This document shows positions 8,909 to 18,399 of a stretch of DNA of 64,000 bases, in pieces. Location of the stretch: the NCBI GenBank assembly GCA_963845695.1, contig CAWJTQ010000012.1:62001-126000 (forward strand), in the 5' to 3' direction. The notes beneath the pieces were generated by a model. That model was not told the origin of the DNA. It was given only the letters and a program-made list of their open reading frames with translations, and ran no database searches. Within the stretch, counting starts at the first letter, position 1. Each line of letters starts with the position of its first letter. Source of the DNA: CAWJTV01 sp963845695 (GTDB lineage: Bacteria > Planctomycetota > Planctomycetia > Isosphaerales > Isosphaeraceae). The position numbers and the translations under genes were made by a program.

Positions 8909-10297
8909 ATGCTCGGTGCAAAGCTTTGGCTGGTGGTGTTGTTCGGGCAGGTGCCGGGGGGACAGGCCGACCCCGCCGCCCTGGTGGCCCAGCTCGGCTC
9001 GAGCCGCTATGCGGAACGCGAAGCCGCCGGCAAGAGTCTGGAACAACTCGGACGACCCGCTCTCTCGGCCCTCCGCGCCGTCCGCGACGCGCGCGATCCG
9101 GAGATCCGCATCCGGGCCTTCAACCTCATCCAGAAGATCGAAGGCGCTCTCCTGATCCAGCCCAGCCGGGTCCGGCTCGACTTCGACAACACCCCGCTGT
9201 CCGAGGTCGTCCAGTCTTTCAGCCAGCAGACCGGCTTCAAGGTCGTCCTCTTTCCCGAAAACCTCTCCAGGAAGTATCAGCGGGTGACACTCCATCAGAC
9301 CGATCCACTCCCCTTCTGGAAAGCCATCGATCAACTCTGCGAGGCCGCTCAACTCCAGCCCAATCCATCCAGCTACGGTGCGGTTAACCCACGTGAACCG
9401 ACCTTTCTCCTGACCGATGGCGCGATGCGGGCGGTGATGCCGAACTCGGATGACGGTCCGTTCCGCGTCAGTCTGCTCAGCCTCGATTATGAACGCCATA
9501 TCAGTTACGCGATGGTGGGGGCGGGGATGGGATTGCGACCACAGCTCGGTAAGAACGCTGGGGCCCGTCGTCCCCAGGCCGCCACAGTGCGCCGGCCGAA
9601 GCCCGTGACGAGCGACCAGTTCACCGCTCACCTCATCGTGGCGGCCGAGCCGCGGTTATCCCTGAGCCAGAACGGCGCGCTCCATGTGGTCGAAGCCGAG
9701 GACAACCTCGGTAACTCGTTAGTCCCCTCGAGCAACAGCGGCCCGGTCTTCAACCGCGTCGCCGGCTATTTCGGGGTGGTCAGCGGATCGGTCATGCAAC
9801 TCCAGGCCACGCTTCATCGCCCCGAACTGGCCGGGACCCGGATCAAGAAACTCCGCGGTGTCATCCCGCTGGCCGTCTCGTCGCGCCGCCCCGACCCACT
9901 GATTGTGCCCCTGAATCAGGGCGCCGGCAAGCACTTCGAGAACCCTGATGTCGAGCTGACGCTCCATGAGATCCGATCCAATCCGACGACCCGCCAGACG
10001 CTCATCGAGCTGTCCATCAAGGTCAAGGAACGCGGGACGATCGCGGAAGCCGGCGAGTCCGATGCCTTCAACGCCGTCTACCGCTTCGACACCCAGCGCC
10101 TCCAACTGGAGATCTTCGATTCCCGAGGCCGCGTGGTCCCCTGGTTCCCCTCCCCCGTCGATTCCGAGACGTCCCGCGTGACCCTCACGCTGACCAACCT
10201 GCCCGCGCCCGCTCCGCTCAAGGAGCTGCGCTATCACACGCTGACGCGCGCCACCATCAATGTCCCCTTCGAGTTCAAAGACATCCCCATGCCTTAG
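8909..10297 (+). CDS. Secreted protein with HEAT-like and secretin-N (STN)-like segments
   Basis: A 462-residue protein with a short hydrophobic start (MLGAKLWLVVLFGQVPGG) that probably serves as a signal peptide. Residues ~22-75 resemble a HEAT-type helical pair (SSRYAEREAAGKSLEQLG, then IRIRAFNLIQKIEG). The segment VRLDFDNTPLSEVVQSFSQQ that follows has the pattern of the short secretin/TonB N-terminal domain. The C-terminal half is beta-rich and unrecognised. GGAGGGG lies nine bases before the ATG. The gene follows the protease gene by 186 bases on the same strand and may be co-transcribed with it. It belongs to a type of planctomycete hypothetical protein whose job is unknown. Confidence 0.7.
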   Translation: MLGAKLWLVVLFGQVPGGQADPAALVAQLGSSRYAEREAAGKSLEQLGRPALSALRAVRDARDPEIRIRAFNLIQKIEGALLIQPSRVRLDFDNTPLSEVVQSFSQQTGFKVVLFPENLSRKYQRVTLHQTDPLPFWKAIDQLCEAAQLQPNPSSYGAVNPREPTFLLTDGAMRAVMPNSDDGPFRVSLLSLDYERHISYAMVGAGMGLRPQLGKNAGARRPQAATVRRPKPVTSDQFTAHLIVAAEPRLSLSQNGALHVVEAEDNLGNSLVPSSNSGPVFNRVAGYFGVVSGSVMQLQATLHRPELAGTRIKKLRGVIPLAVSSRRPDPLIVPLNQGAGKHFENPDVELTLHEIRSNPTTRQTLIELSIKVKERGTIAEAGESDAFNAVYRFDTQRLQLEIFDSRGRVVPWFPSPVDSETSRVTLTLTNLPAPAPLKELRYHTLTRATINVPFEFKDIPMP

Positions 10298-10513
10298 ATC
10301 CACTGGAAAGGCGCAACCGCGGACGAATAAGATCGGGGCTTCGGCGAATAATCGCAGAGATTCCGCGGCGGCGCCGTCCCATTTTCCGGGGGATCTCGTC
10401 TGGATCCACTGAGCGTCGCTGAGGGCGGGAATGACCCGGCGCAGTCCGTTCGATCGCGTGGGGTTCCGTCCGATTTCATCTTGATGAAGGCACTTGAAAC
10501 GAGGAGTTCGGTC

Positions 10514-11485
10514 ATGAGGATTCGCCGCGCCGGTGCGGGTGTGGTGGCGGTTATGGGAGCCGGGTTCCTGGCGATGGCCTTTTCCCAGGCCGCTCAGGCC
10601 CAGGTCAAGCTCGAGTACAAGTTTCCCGAGGGGAAGAAGCTCACGTACAAGGAGACCACGAAGACCCATCAGGTCTTGACGATCATGGGGACGGAGATTC
10701 CGACTGATGTCGATCAGACGTCGGTCTCCTCGCTAACCGTCGGCAAGCGGCGGGACGACGGGACCCTGCCCGTGGAACACAAGCCCGAATCGATCCGCCT
10801 GGAGTTGTCGGCTGCGGGTGGCATCAATGTCACCTACGATTCGAGCGATCCCAATACCAAGATCGAGAACGAGCAGGTCGCCTTCCTGGGTGAAGTCCTC
10901 AAGCTGGCTAGCGAGTCCGTGTACACGGTCGTCCTCGACGCCCAGAACAAGATCAAGGCGATCGAGGGAACCGAGAAGCTCCTGGAGAAAGCCGACAAGC
11001 TCGACGACAAGGCGAAAGCCGTCATCCACGGCCAGCTCCATCCCGACAAGCTCAAGAAGGACTTCGAACAGTCGCACCGAAACCTGCCCGATGTCTTGGC
11101 CCGGCCCGGCGACACCTGGGAACGGACCGAAACCCTCGGCATCGGCGGCGGCCAGACCCTCACATTCCGCAAGAAGTATGAGTACGCTGGAACCGAGAAA
11201 AAAGGCGATAAGAGCCTCGATAAGATCACGAGCAAGGCGATTGAGGTCAAATACAGCATGGATCCCGACGCCGATTCGCCGGCCAAGGTGACCAAGAGCG
11301 ACTTGAAGGTCGAGTCCTCCAGCGCAACGATGTTATTCGACCGCGAGGCGGGTTGCGTGGTCGAGACCAAAGGAAAGACCCAGATCAAGGGGAGCATGAC
11401 CCTCTCGATCCAGGGCCAGGAACTCCCCGGCGAGCTCGATCTGACCCTGGAGTCCGACACACATCTCCAGCCGGCGGCGAAGTGA
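10514..11485 (+). CDS. DUF6263-like secreted protein, copy 1
   Basis: A 323-residue exported protein. The N-terminus has a classical signal peptide (RIRRAGAGVVAVMGAGFLAMAF, with cleavage near AQAQ) and the mature protein begins VKLEYKFPEGKKLTY, a hallmark of the planctomycete DUF6263-type family. Alternating strands, the motif TWERTETL and a final DREAGCVVE segment suggest a beta-sandwich or lipocalin-like fold. The ATG at 10514 is preferred over earlier in-frame codons (10481, 10484) because GAGGAG lies eight bases upstream. The next gene is a paralogue on the same strand, with a 142-base gap. Function is unknown; the family assignment is from memory of its pattern. Confidence 0.75.
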   Translation: MRIRRAGAGVVAVMGAGFLAMAFSQAAQAQVKLEYKFPEGKKLTYKETTKTHQVLTIMGTEIPTDVDQTSVSSLTVGKRRDDGTLPVEHKPESIRLELSAAGGINVTYDSSDPNTKIENEQVAFLGEVLKLASESVYTVVLDAQNKIKAIEGTEKLLEKADKLDDKAKAVIHGQLHPDKLKKDFEQSHRNLPDVLARPGDTWERTETLGIGGGQTLTFRKKYEYAGTEKKGDKSLDKITSKAIEVKYSMDPDADSPAKVTKSDLKVESSSATMLFDREAGCVVETKGKTQIKGSMTLSIQGQELPGELDLTLESDTHLQPAAK

Positions 11486-11627
11486 GCCGAAATCCCGCTG
11501 GATGCGTGATCACCGCGCTCTCCCGGACACGGCGCCGGCCAACCGGCGGGCCGATGTCCGGGACTCGGTCCACTTCCGCGATCGTCCCCGCTCGCGGTAT
11601 CCTGATCGAGATTCAAGGAGATCGATC

Positions 11628-12605
11628 ATGAAGATTCCTCGTGCCGCTCGAATGGGGGTGGCGGTTGTCGCAGTGGCCTGCCTGACGCTGTCCGGGGCGC
11701 GGACGGCCCAGGCGCAAGCCCAGGTCAAGCTCCAGTACAAGTTCCCCGAAGGGAAGACGCTCCGGTATCGGACGACCTGGAATGCCTTCCACACCGTGAA
11801 CCTCATGGGGATGGAGATCCAGAGCCGAGAGAACAAGACGGTCGTCCAGACGCAGTCGATCGGTAAGCGACGGGGTAATTCCACCCTGCCGGTCGAGATG
11901 AAGGTCGAATGGCTCCGCGTCGATCTGAGGCTCCAGGGTGGCATCGACCTGAAGTTCGACTCGAAGAAGCCCGACGCCAAGATCGACGACCCGGAACTCG
12001 CCCTCCTGATCGATGCCTATAAAGTGGAGAGTGCGGTAGCCTACACGGTCGTGCTCGATAAGCAGGACCAGGTGAAGTTGATCGAGGGGACCGACAAGCT
12101 CCGGGAGGCAGCGGGCAAGCTCGACCCCATCACGCGGGAGCTGGTCCGCGGCCGGTTCGAGGCCGACCGGCTCAAGACCCAGTTCGACCAGGAGCATCGG
12201 AACTTCCCCGATGGTCCGGCCAAGCCCGGCGAGTCATGGGAGCGGACCGAGCTCATCGACCACGGCGGCCAGCCGCTCAGCTTCCGCAAGAAATACGAGT
12301 ACGTCGGCACTGAGAAACGCGGCGGCAAGACGCTCGACAAGATCACCACCAAGGTCCTCGAAGTCAAATGCCTGCCGCCCGATGCGAACAGTGCGGCGCC
12401 GCTCAAGATCACCAAGAGCGATCTCAAGGTCGAGTCCTCCGAGGGGACGATCTTCTTCGACCGCGAAGCCGGTTGCCTGGTCGAGGCCCGGGAACGGACC
12501 AAGATCAAGGGGAACATGACCTCCTCGGGCGCCGGCACGGACACCTCCACCCCCATCGAGCTCACCTTGCAGACCAACATCCAACTTCAGGCCGCCGCCA
12601 GGTGA
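11628..12605 (+). CDS. DUF6263-like secreted protein, copy 2
   Basis: A 325-residue paralogue of the preceding gene. It shares the signal-peptide layout (cleavage near AQAQ), the mature start VKLQYKFPEGKTLRY, the block SWERTEL, the FRKKYEYVGTEK stretch and the C-terminal FFDREAGCLVE segment. AAGGAG stands eight bases before the ATG. The two copies differ at many positions throughout, so the duplication is old and both are probably maintained by selection. They may act as a pair or bind related ligands at the cell surface. Confidence 0.75.
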   Translation: MKIPRAARMGVAVVAVACLTLSGARTAQAQAQVKLQYKFPEGKTLRYRTTWNAFHTVNLMGMEIQSRENKTVVQTQSIGKRRGNSTLPVEMKVEWLRVDLRLQGGIDLKFDSKKPDAKIDDPELALLIDAYKVESAVAYTVVLDKQDQVKLIEGTDKLREAAGKLDPITRELVRGRFEADRLKTQFDQEHRNFPDGPAKPGESWERTELIDHGGQPLSFRKKYEYVGTEKRGGKTLDKITTKVLEVKCLPPDANSAAPLKITKSDLKVESSEGTIFFDREAGCLVEARERTKIKGNMTSSGAGTDTSTPIELTLQTNIQLQAAAR

Positions 12606-12810
12606 GCCCGACAGAGCTCTTGACTTCTTGAAGATACCCCGTTTGGAGAAGAGCTTTCCGGCCCGGGAAGCGTTGCGACTGAGGAACAAGATCAGCGTGT
12701 TGCAAGACGGCGAGCCGGAGTGGCTCAGACTAAAACCCTGAACCGCGCCACCGCCGATCGCCCCGCGCCACAAGGCGGCCGGGGCAGCGGGACAGCGCCT
12801 GTCGAGCTCG

Positions 12811-13611
12811 TTACGCCTCCGGCGTCAGTCCCAAGAGACGCTCGACAGCCAGCCCCATGTCAGGTGAGCGCATCAAGGATTCGCCGACGAGGATGGCCGA
12901 GATGCCCGCGGCTTCGAGACGTTCGACGTCAGCCCGGTTGCGGATGCCGCTCTCGCTGACCAGCACGACCTCGGGGGGAATCTGGTCGCGGAGCCGCAGG
13001 GTGTGCTCGATGTCGGTGACGAAACTCTTGAGGTCGCGATTGTTGACCCCGACCAGGTCGGCGCCCGAGGCCAGGACTCGCGACAGGTTGGCCGGGTCGT
13101 GGAACTCGACCAGGGCCGCCATCCCCAGGCGCTGGGCCTGTTCCCGCAAGCGAACCAGTTGCGCATCGTCGAGGATCTCGGCGATCAGGAGGATGGCGTC
13201 GGCGCCGGCCAGCCGCGCCTCGACCACCTGGTAATCGTCGATCAAGAAATCTTTACGCAAGAGCGGGATCGCGACCGAGGCCCGGACCCGCGCCAGATGA
13301 GCCAGATGTCCCTGGAAATACGGCGCGTCGGTCAGTATGCTTATGCACGCGGCGCCGTGCTCCTGGTAGATCCGCGCAATGGCCACCGGGTCGAAATCGG
13401 CCCGGATGACCTGGGCCGAGGGACTGGCCTTCTTCACCTCGGCAATCAGTTGGATCGGGCCGGGACCCTCCAGCGCCGCGCGGAAGTCACGGACCGGTGG
13501 GGCCGTTGCGGCTTGCGCCTCGAGCTCCTCCAGCGGGAACCGCCGGCGCGCCGTGGCCACTTCCTGATGCTTGGACGCCACAATTTCATCCAGGATGGAC
13601 ATCATCATCAC
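12811..13611 (-). CDS. trpC: Indole-3-glycerol-phosphate synthase
   Basis: Converts carboxyphenylaminodeoxyribulose phosphate into indole-3-glycerol phosphate in tryptophan synthesis, in the cytoplasm. The 266-residue length is typical for the monofunctional (beta/alpha)8 enzyme. Signature elements in order are IAEVKKASPS (K60), LLRKDF (K120), LVEFHD (E169), GVNNRDL (N190) and VSESGI (E220, S221), matching catalytic and phosphate-binding residues of TrpC. The start is ambiguous among GTG 13611 and three consecutive ATGs down to 13602; no clear ribosome-binding site decides. No other trp gene is in the window, so the pathway is dispersed here. Confidence 0.95.
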   Translation of the reverse strand: MMMMSILDEIVASKHQEVATARRRFPLEELEAQAATAPPVRDFRAALEGPGPIQLIAEVKKASPSAQVIRADFDPVAIARIYQEHGAACISILTDAPYFQGHLAHLARVRASVAIPLLRKDFLIDDYQVVEARLAGADAILLIAEILDDAQLVRLREQAQRLGMAALVEFHDPANLSRVLASGADLVGVNNRDLKSFVTDIEHTLRLRDQIPPEVVLVSESGIRNRADVERLEAAGISAILVGESLMRSPDMGLAVERLLGLTPEA

Positions 13612-14136
13612 GTGTCTCGATCAATCCAACCAGTCGGCCCTCGGCCGCCGCAAAGAACGGGATCCCACAGTCCCGGGCTCGCCGGATCACCCTGGCATAC
13701 TCTACCAGGTCCGACACGCCGGACCGAGAGGGTTGCCTGGCGAGACGATCGTGCGGAGGGCGCATCCTGGGAAGATGCGGGGAATCGATCGGGAGGTGCG
13801 AGATGTGCGGGTATTGGCGCCATTCCCCCTCGATTTTCTGGCACAAACGGATTTGCGTATTACGGACGACACGTTATAGCAATACTTATTGTGGATGAGC
13901 TTGCGCGTCGCGAGGACCGGTTGCGTTGCTCCATCCATCGCATCGTCAGGGAGGACTGTGAGTGGCGAGAGGGATGGGGATGGGGACGACCGTTGTGCGG
14001 GAAGCTTCCCGGGGCGATCGCAACGAGTTGGCTCGATGTTTGACAGATCGGCACGATGAACGCGGAATGAATCAATGAGGCCCCGCATGGCAATGAGGCC
14101 CGGCGGATTCGGCGACAAGGAGGAAGGGGGCTCCCG
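13612..14136. other. Gap between trpC and kinase gene
   Basis: No gene I can support. On the minus strand a short frame ending at 13586 reads plausibly over LVEYARVIRRARDCG and IPFFAAAEGRLVGLIE just before trpC and may be a remnant of a small gene, but it has no good start. The promoters of trpC and of the kinase probably lie here, since the two are divergent. Confidence 0.3.
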
Positions 14137-15534
14137 ATGGCGACGACTACACGATGTCCCAACACGTCCTGCGGATGCGTCTCGCAACTTGTGGACGACC
14201 CGCTGGGCCGGATCTTTCGATGTCCCCGTTGCCTGACGAAGCTGCCGACGGCGCCGGCGGCCGCGGCGGACTCGGGCTGGACCGCGGTCATCAGGCCGTC
14301 GCTTCGTCCCGGTACCGGTGGACGGGAAGGTAGCTTCCGGACGAGCCGGGCCCTCGCCCAGGACCGGATGATCCCGGCGACGGTTGGGTCCGGAGCCGGG
14401 ACCGGGTTTGGCGGATGGGACGGTGGTCCATGGGGGTCGGAAAGTGGTGAGACGCCGATCGGCCGGCTCGGCCTCGAAGGGGAGAGCGAGTACGGACCGG
14501 GTCTGGGATTCGACGAGAGCGGCGAGGTGGTCGTCGAGCCGTTCTCTCGCTCCGGGAGCCTGGTTTCCGCGTGGAGCAGCGCATCAAGGGCCTCCAGGTC
14601 CTCGAGAGCCTCGACGGGATTCGGTTCCGGCTCGGCGTCGGCGTCGAGTGCATCGGGGGCGGTCGGCTCGGACGAGGGGCAACAGTTCGGGCGGTTCCGC
14701 GTCCTGGGCGTGCTGGGCGAAGGCCAGCACGCCACGGTCTACCGCGCCTACGACGCGATTCTCGATCGGGACGTGGCGCTGAAGGTGCCGCGCCAGGGGG
14801 TGCTCCGGACGGCCAAGTCGCTCGAGCGGTTCCTGGGCGAGGCACGGGCCCAGGCCCGGCTGCGGCATCCCCGGATCGTGCCGGTCTACGAGGCCGGCCG
14901 GGTCGGCGATCGGCACTACATCGCCATGGCCCTGATCGAGGGCCAGAGCCTGGCCGATCGCCTGGCAGAAGGCCCGCTGACGCATCGTCACGCGGCGGAG
15001 GTCGTCGTCGAGCTGGCCGAGGCGCTGGCCTATGCCCACGCCCAGGGGGTCGTGCACCGGGATGTCAAGCCGGCCAACGTCCGTCTCGACACCCGTGGCG
15101 ACGTCTACCTGATGGACTTCGGCATCGCCTATCGCCCCGACTCCGACGAGGTCCCGGTCCCACCAGGCACCCTCCTCGGCACCCCGGCCTACGTCGCCCC
15201 CGAGCAGGCGCAAGGGGGGCGGGCCGATGTCCTGCCGGCGAGCGATCAGTACAGCCTGGGAGCCGTCTTCTACGAGCTGATCTGCGGCCGGCCCCCATTC
15301 GTCGGCCCTCCCTCGTACGTCCTGTTCCACACGATCCACCACGATCCCCCCTCACCCCGCTCTGTCGCCGCCAAGGTCCCACGCACCATGGCCGCCATCT
15401 GCCTCAAGACCCTGGCCAAGCGACCCGATCAGCGCTATGCCGATTGTCAGCAGTTCGCCGACGATCTCCGGCGATGGCTCCGGCGCGAGACCCCACTGGT
15501 CTGTCGCCGGGGCTGGTCGCGGATCGGGAGATGA
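14137..15534 (+). CDS. Ser/Thr protein kinase with N-terminal zinc ribbon
   Basis: A 465-residue Hanks-type kinase. An N-terminal zinc ribbon (cysteines at 7, 12 or 14, 29 and 32) is followed by a ~140-residue serine/glycine-rich linker and then the kinase fold: glycine loop GEGQHATVY (~194), ATP-binding lysine K216 in VALKV, catalytic HRDVKPAN (H307, D309), DFG (D327) and the APEQ of the activation segment. No transmembrane helix or C-terminal sensor follows, so it should be cytoplasmic, unlike the zinc-finger kinases at 41-62 kb. GGAGGAAGGGGG precedes the ATG. It is divergent from trpC and seems to be a single-gene unit. Confidence 0.92.
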   Translation: MATTTRCPNTSCGCVSQLVDDPLGRIFRCPRCLTKLPTAPAAAADSGWTAVIRPSLRPGTGGREGSFRTSRALAQDRMIPATVGSGAGTGFGGWDGGPWGSESGETPIGRLGLEGESEYGPGLGFDESGEVVVEPFSRSGSLVSAWSSASRASRSSRASTGFGSGSASASSASGAVGSDEGQQFGRFRVLGVLGEGQHATVYRAYDAILDRDVALKVPRQGVLRTAKSLERFLGEARAQARLRHPRIVPVYEAGRVGDRHYIAMALIEGQSLADRLAEGPLTHRHAAEVVVELAEALAYAHAQGVVHRDVKPANVRLDTRGDVYLMDFGIAYRPDSDEVPVPPGTLLGTPAYVAPEQAQGGRADVLPASDQYSLGAVFYELICGRPPFVGPPSYVLFHTIHHDPPSPRSVAAKVPRTMAAICLKTLAKRPDQRYADCQQFADDLRRWLRRETPLVCRRGWSRIGR

Positions 15535-15559
15535 GCCGGCGGCGGCGACGAGGGGTCCT

Positions 15560-16003
15560 CTAGGGAACTTCAATCCTCCGTTTGATCGGATCGGGGTGGA
15601 GGTTGAAACTTTCGCCGTGGAGCGGCCCGTCGTCCTCGAGACTACCGCAGCCGTGTTCGTCGATACCAAGGCGGACATCTGTACGATCCCGATGAGCCAT
15701 TCCGAGGTAATCGATCAGCTCGTCGCCGGAGAACTCATTCCCCTCGATCACGTATCGCTCCCCGGGCTGTGGATTGATGGGGAGTATCACCGTGTCGCCC
15801 GACCTCACCCGCCCGACGTCAACCAGGTTCGACGCGGTTTCCACGATCAGGTGAGCGATGTCGGAAGAGCTGTGGTTCTCGAACACCAAACGCGGCTCGC
15901 GCGGGAAAACGTCCAGGGGCTGTCGCACGAAGTAAACCACAAGGAGTCCGGCGAGAACGAACGCGAGAGTGAAGATTCGGGTCCGAGTTCGCGGCGACAT
16001 CAC
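15560..16003 (-). CDS. Small membrane-anchored protein of unknown function
   Basis: About 147 residues. A basic start (SPRTRTR) is followed by one hydrophobic helix (IFTLAFVLAGLLVVYFV), then a short beta-type exported domain with the strand pattern RLVFENHSSSDIAHLIVE. That segment resembles immunoglobulin-like or SHOCT-free small periplasmic domains, but I recognise no family. AGGAG lies seven bases before the GTG at 16003 and ten before the ATG at 16000, so either start is possible. The 3' end converges on the kinase gene with only 25 bases between. Confidence 0.6.
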   Translation of the reverse strand: MMSPRTRTRIFTLAFVLAGLLVVYFVRQPLDVFPREPRLVFENHSSSDIAHLIVETASNLVDVGRVRSGDTVILPINPQPGERYVIEGNEFSGDELIDYLGMAHRDRTDVRLGIDEHGCGSLEDDGPLHGESFNLHPDPIKRRIEVP

Positions 16004-16102
16004 CGATGTCTCCTGGCCATTCCGATCTCTCGCGGAACCCTTCGACCCTCGGTGTAACGTAACCGAACCGCTTCATCGTCGGCCCATACACGAGTCGCGG
16101 TC

Positions 16103-16618
16103 TCACCCGGCATCCGCCGATGCACCGACCGGTTCGGGCTCCGCGACGCCGGCACCCACGCCGACCTCGAGGGCCGGATCCGGTTCGATGACGGGCTCGT
16201 CCGGGACATCGAGGGCCTCGGCGAGGTGGGGAGACGTCGGGTCGCCCATGGCCGTCGGCCAGATATGGAACCCACCCCGCCAGGACGGGGGGATCTCCCA
16301 GAGGCCCCAGATCCCCTTCCCCTCGTTGTAGCCGTCGTAGGCCACGTCGTGCTTGCCGATGTAGCGCTTGGTCCAGTGGCATTTGCCGTTCTCGAGGTTG
16401 TACTTGCCGCGGATCAGGAACGGGCCGATCATGTCCCGACCTTCGCCGGTCATGACCCCCTGCCGAAAGCTCAGGTGCAACTCCATCTGATGACGGCCCG
16501 GCAATTGGCGCATGAGGAAGAACCCACGCCAGGGCCCGGAAGGGAAACGCGGATCGGTCTCGGTGCCGACGGGTGGCTCGGGCTCGACGGGCGGTTGCGG
16601 CGGCTGCGGGGTCATCAT
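16103..16618 (-). CDS. Conserved protein of unknown function, F-box-associated-like repeat pattern
   Basis: About 171 residues from the ATG pair at 16616-16618; earlier in-frame starts give an arginine-rich, non-protein-like leader. After a proline-rich start, the core shows a series of short strands ending in GxG or GxW turns: MELHLSFRQGVMTGEGRD, GPFLIRGKYNLENGK, WTKRYIGKHDVAYDGY and GIWGLWEIP. This strand pattern occurs in many environmental bacterial proteins of unknown function. The tail is acidic and low-complexity. It is separated by about 100 bases from the small membrane protein downstream on the same strand and may be its operon partner. Confidence 0.6.
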   Translation of the reverse strand: MMTPQPPQPPVEPEPPVGTETDPRFPSGPWRGFFLMRQLPGRHQMELHLSFRQGVMTGEGRDMIGPFLIRGKYNLENGKCHWTKRYIGKHDVAYDGYNEGKGIWGLWEIPPSWRGGFHIWPTAMGDPTSPHLAEALDVPDEPVIEPDPALEVGVGAGVAEPEPVGASADAG

Positions 16619-16932
16619 GATCGCGGGCCTCGCGGGTCTGGCGGTTGGCCTCGAGTGGGCCGGGGGTCTCCTACGAAGGGGGATCCTTCTTCGAGTTTGG
16701 TCCGACGCCTCGGGTGGTGTCAAGCGGATGTCATGAGCGCGGACCGCCAAGGGTTGACTTCCAGGTCGATTGACAGAACATGTCCCCGAAGTCCAACATG
16801 GTCGGCCCGGACGGCGGGGCCAGAGGGGGCGAACTCCCTGCCGGCGGGCGGTGTCCAGAGGGGCTGAACGCTGAGTCGGATCGGATTGATTCGGCCCTCA
16901 GCCTTCAGCCTTTCCGGGAGACGGGAGATACC

Positions 16933-18309
16933 ATGCAGCGCATCTGGCGGGGATTCCGGATGGAGTTGAGGCCCACCCTGAGCCTGGCCTGGCCGGTCAT
17001 TGCCGGCGAGCTGGGCTGGATGGCGATGGGGGTCGTCAACACGATCTTCGTCGGGCGGCTGGGGGCCGAGGCCATCGGGGCTGTCAGTATCGGGAACATG
17101 CTGTATTTCGCAGTGGCGATCTTCGGGCTGGGCCTGCTCCTGGGCCTGGATACGCTGGTCTCGCAGGCGTTCGGGGCCGGTCGTCGCGTCGAGTGCCATC
17201 GATGGCTGGTCCACGGGGTGTACCTCTGCCTGATCCTCTCACCGATGGTCATGGGGCTGCTGATGGCGAGCATCCCGCTGCTGGGCCGGCTGGGATTGCA
17301 CCCGGTGGTCCTGGAGCAGGCCATCCCGTTCCTCCGGGTGCAGATCTGGAGCACGTTGCCGCTGCTCCTCTTCTTCGCCGTTCGCCGCTACTTGCAGGCC
17401 ATGGGGCTGGTGAAGCCGGTGATGTTCGCCCTGATCAGCGCCAACGCGTTCAACGCGCTGGGCGACTGGATCCTGATCTACGGGAACTGGGGTGCGCCGG
17501 CGATGGGAGTCGTCGGCTCGGGGTGGTCGACCGCGATCGCGCGGGCGTACATGGCCGCGGTGGTGATCGGCTACGCCCTGGTTTACGACGTGCGGCATCG
17601 GACGGGACTGCTCCAGGTGTCCCTGCGCCTGCACCCGGCGCAGCTCGGGAAACTCGTCGCGCTGGGACTGCCGGCGGCGGTCCACATCACGCTCGAAGTC
17701 GGGGTGTTCGCGGTGGCGACGACCCTGGCCGGGATGCTCGACCCGGTCGCCCTGGCGGCGCACCACGTGGTGCTCGACATCGCCAGCGTGACGTTCATGA
17801 TTCCGCTGGGATTGTCGGCGGCGGGAGCGGTTCGGGTCGGCCAGGCGCTGGGACGGGGTGAGCCGTCGTCGGCCGGACACGCCGGCTGGACCGCGCTGGC
17901 CCTGGGGGCCGGCTTCATGGCCTGCGCCGGACTGGTGTTCGCCGTGATGCCCCGGGCCCTGGTCTCGGTGTTCACCACCGATCCCGCCGTGATCGCCAGT
18001 GCGGCTTCGCTGATGCTGGTCGCCGCCGCCTTCCAGCTCTTCGACGGTTTGCAAGGTGTCTCGACCGGAGCCATGCGCGGGGCCGGCGATACTCACACGC
18101 CCATGGTCTGCAACCTCGTGGCACACTGGTTCGTCGGCCTGCCGATCGGCTACCTGCTGGCCTTTGGCGCCGGGCTCGGCGTCTTCGGCCTGTGGGCCGG
18201 GCTGGCCCTGGGGCTCGCCGCGGCCGGGATCTACCTGCTCACCGCCTGGACCCGCAAGGCCCGGGCACTCGCCCGGGGCGAATATGTCCTGGCTGGGGTG
18301 AGCGAATAA
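16933..18309 (+). CDS. MATE family efflux transporter (NorM/DinF-like)
   Basis: A 458-residue integral membrane protein, the usual MATE length, expected to export cationic drugs or metabolites by Na+ or H+ antiport. Twelve hydrophobic segments can be traced in two similar halves. The first half begins LAWPVIAGELGWMAMGVVNT and FVGRLGAEAIGAVSIGN, a pattern typical of MATE helix 1-2. The second half repeats it with TLAGMLDPVALAAHHVV. GGGAGA lies about six bases before the ATG at 16933; the earlier in-frame start at 16780 would add an out-of-character hydrophilic leader. It appears to be monocistronic. Confidence 0.9.
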   Translation: MQRIWRGFRMELRPTLSLAWPVIAGELGWMAMGVVNTIFVGRLGAEAIGAVSIGNMLYFAVAIFGLGLLLGLDTLVSQAFGAGRRVECHRWLVHGVYLCLILSPMVMGLLMASIPLLGRLGLHPVVLEQAIPFLRVQIWSTLPLLLFFAVRRYLQAMGLVKPVMFALISANAFNALGDWILIYGNWGAPAMGVVGSGWSTAIARAYMAAVVIGYALVYDVRHRTGLLQVSLRLHPAQLGKLVALGLPAAVHITLEVGVFAVATTLAGMLDPVALAAHHVVLDIASVTFMIPLGLSAAGAVRVGQALGRGEPSSAGHAGWTALALGAGFMACAGLVFAVMPRALVSVFTTDPAVIASAASLMLVAAAFQLFDGLQGVSTGAMRGAGDTHTPMVCNLVAHWFVGLPIGYLLAFGAGLGVFGLWAGLALGLAAAGIYLLTAWTRKARALARGEYVLAGVSE

Positions 18310-18399
18310 GCCAGGTCACTCGCGAAACCGCAGATGGTCATAGTGGTAAGTCAAGGCGCAAGCATTTGTATTTTCCAGCCACGAGCCACTGCTGAGCCT

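Noticed and set aside
13003..14043. 346-codon plus-strand frame
   Set aside because: Antisense to trpC over most of its length; no ribosome-binding site or family.
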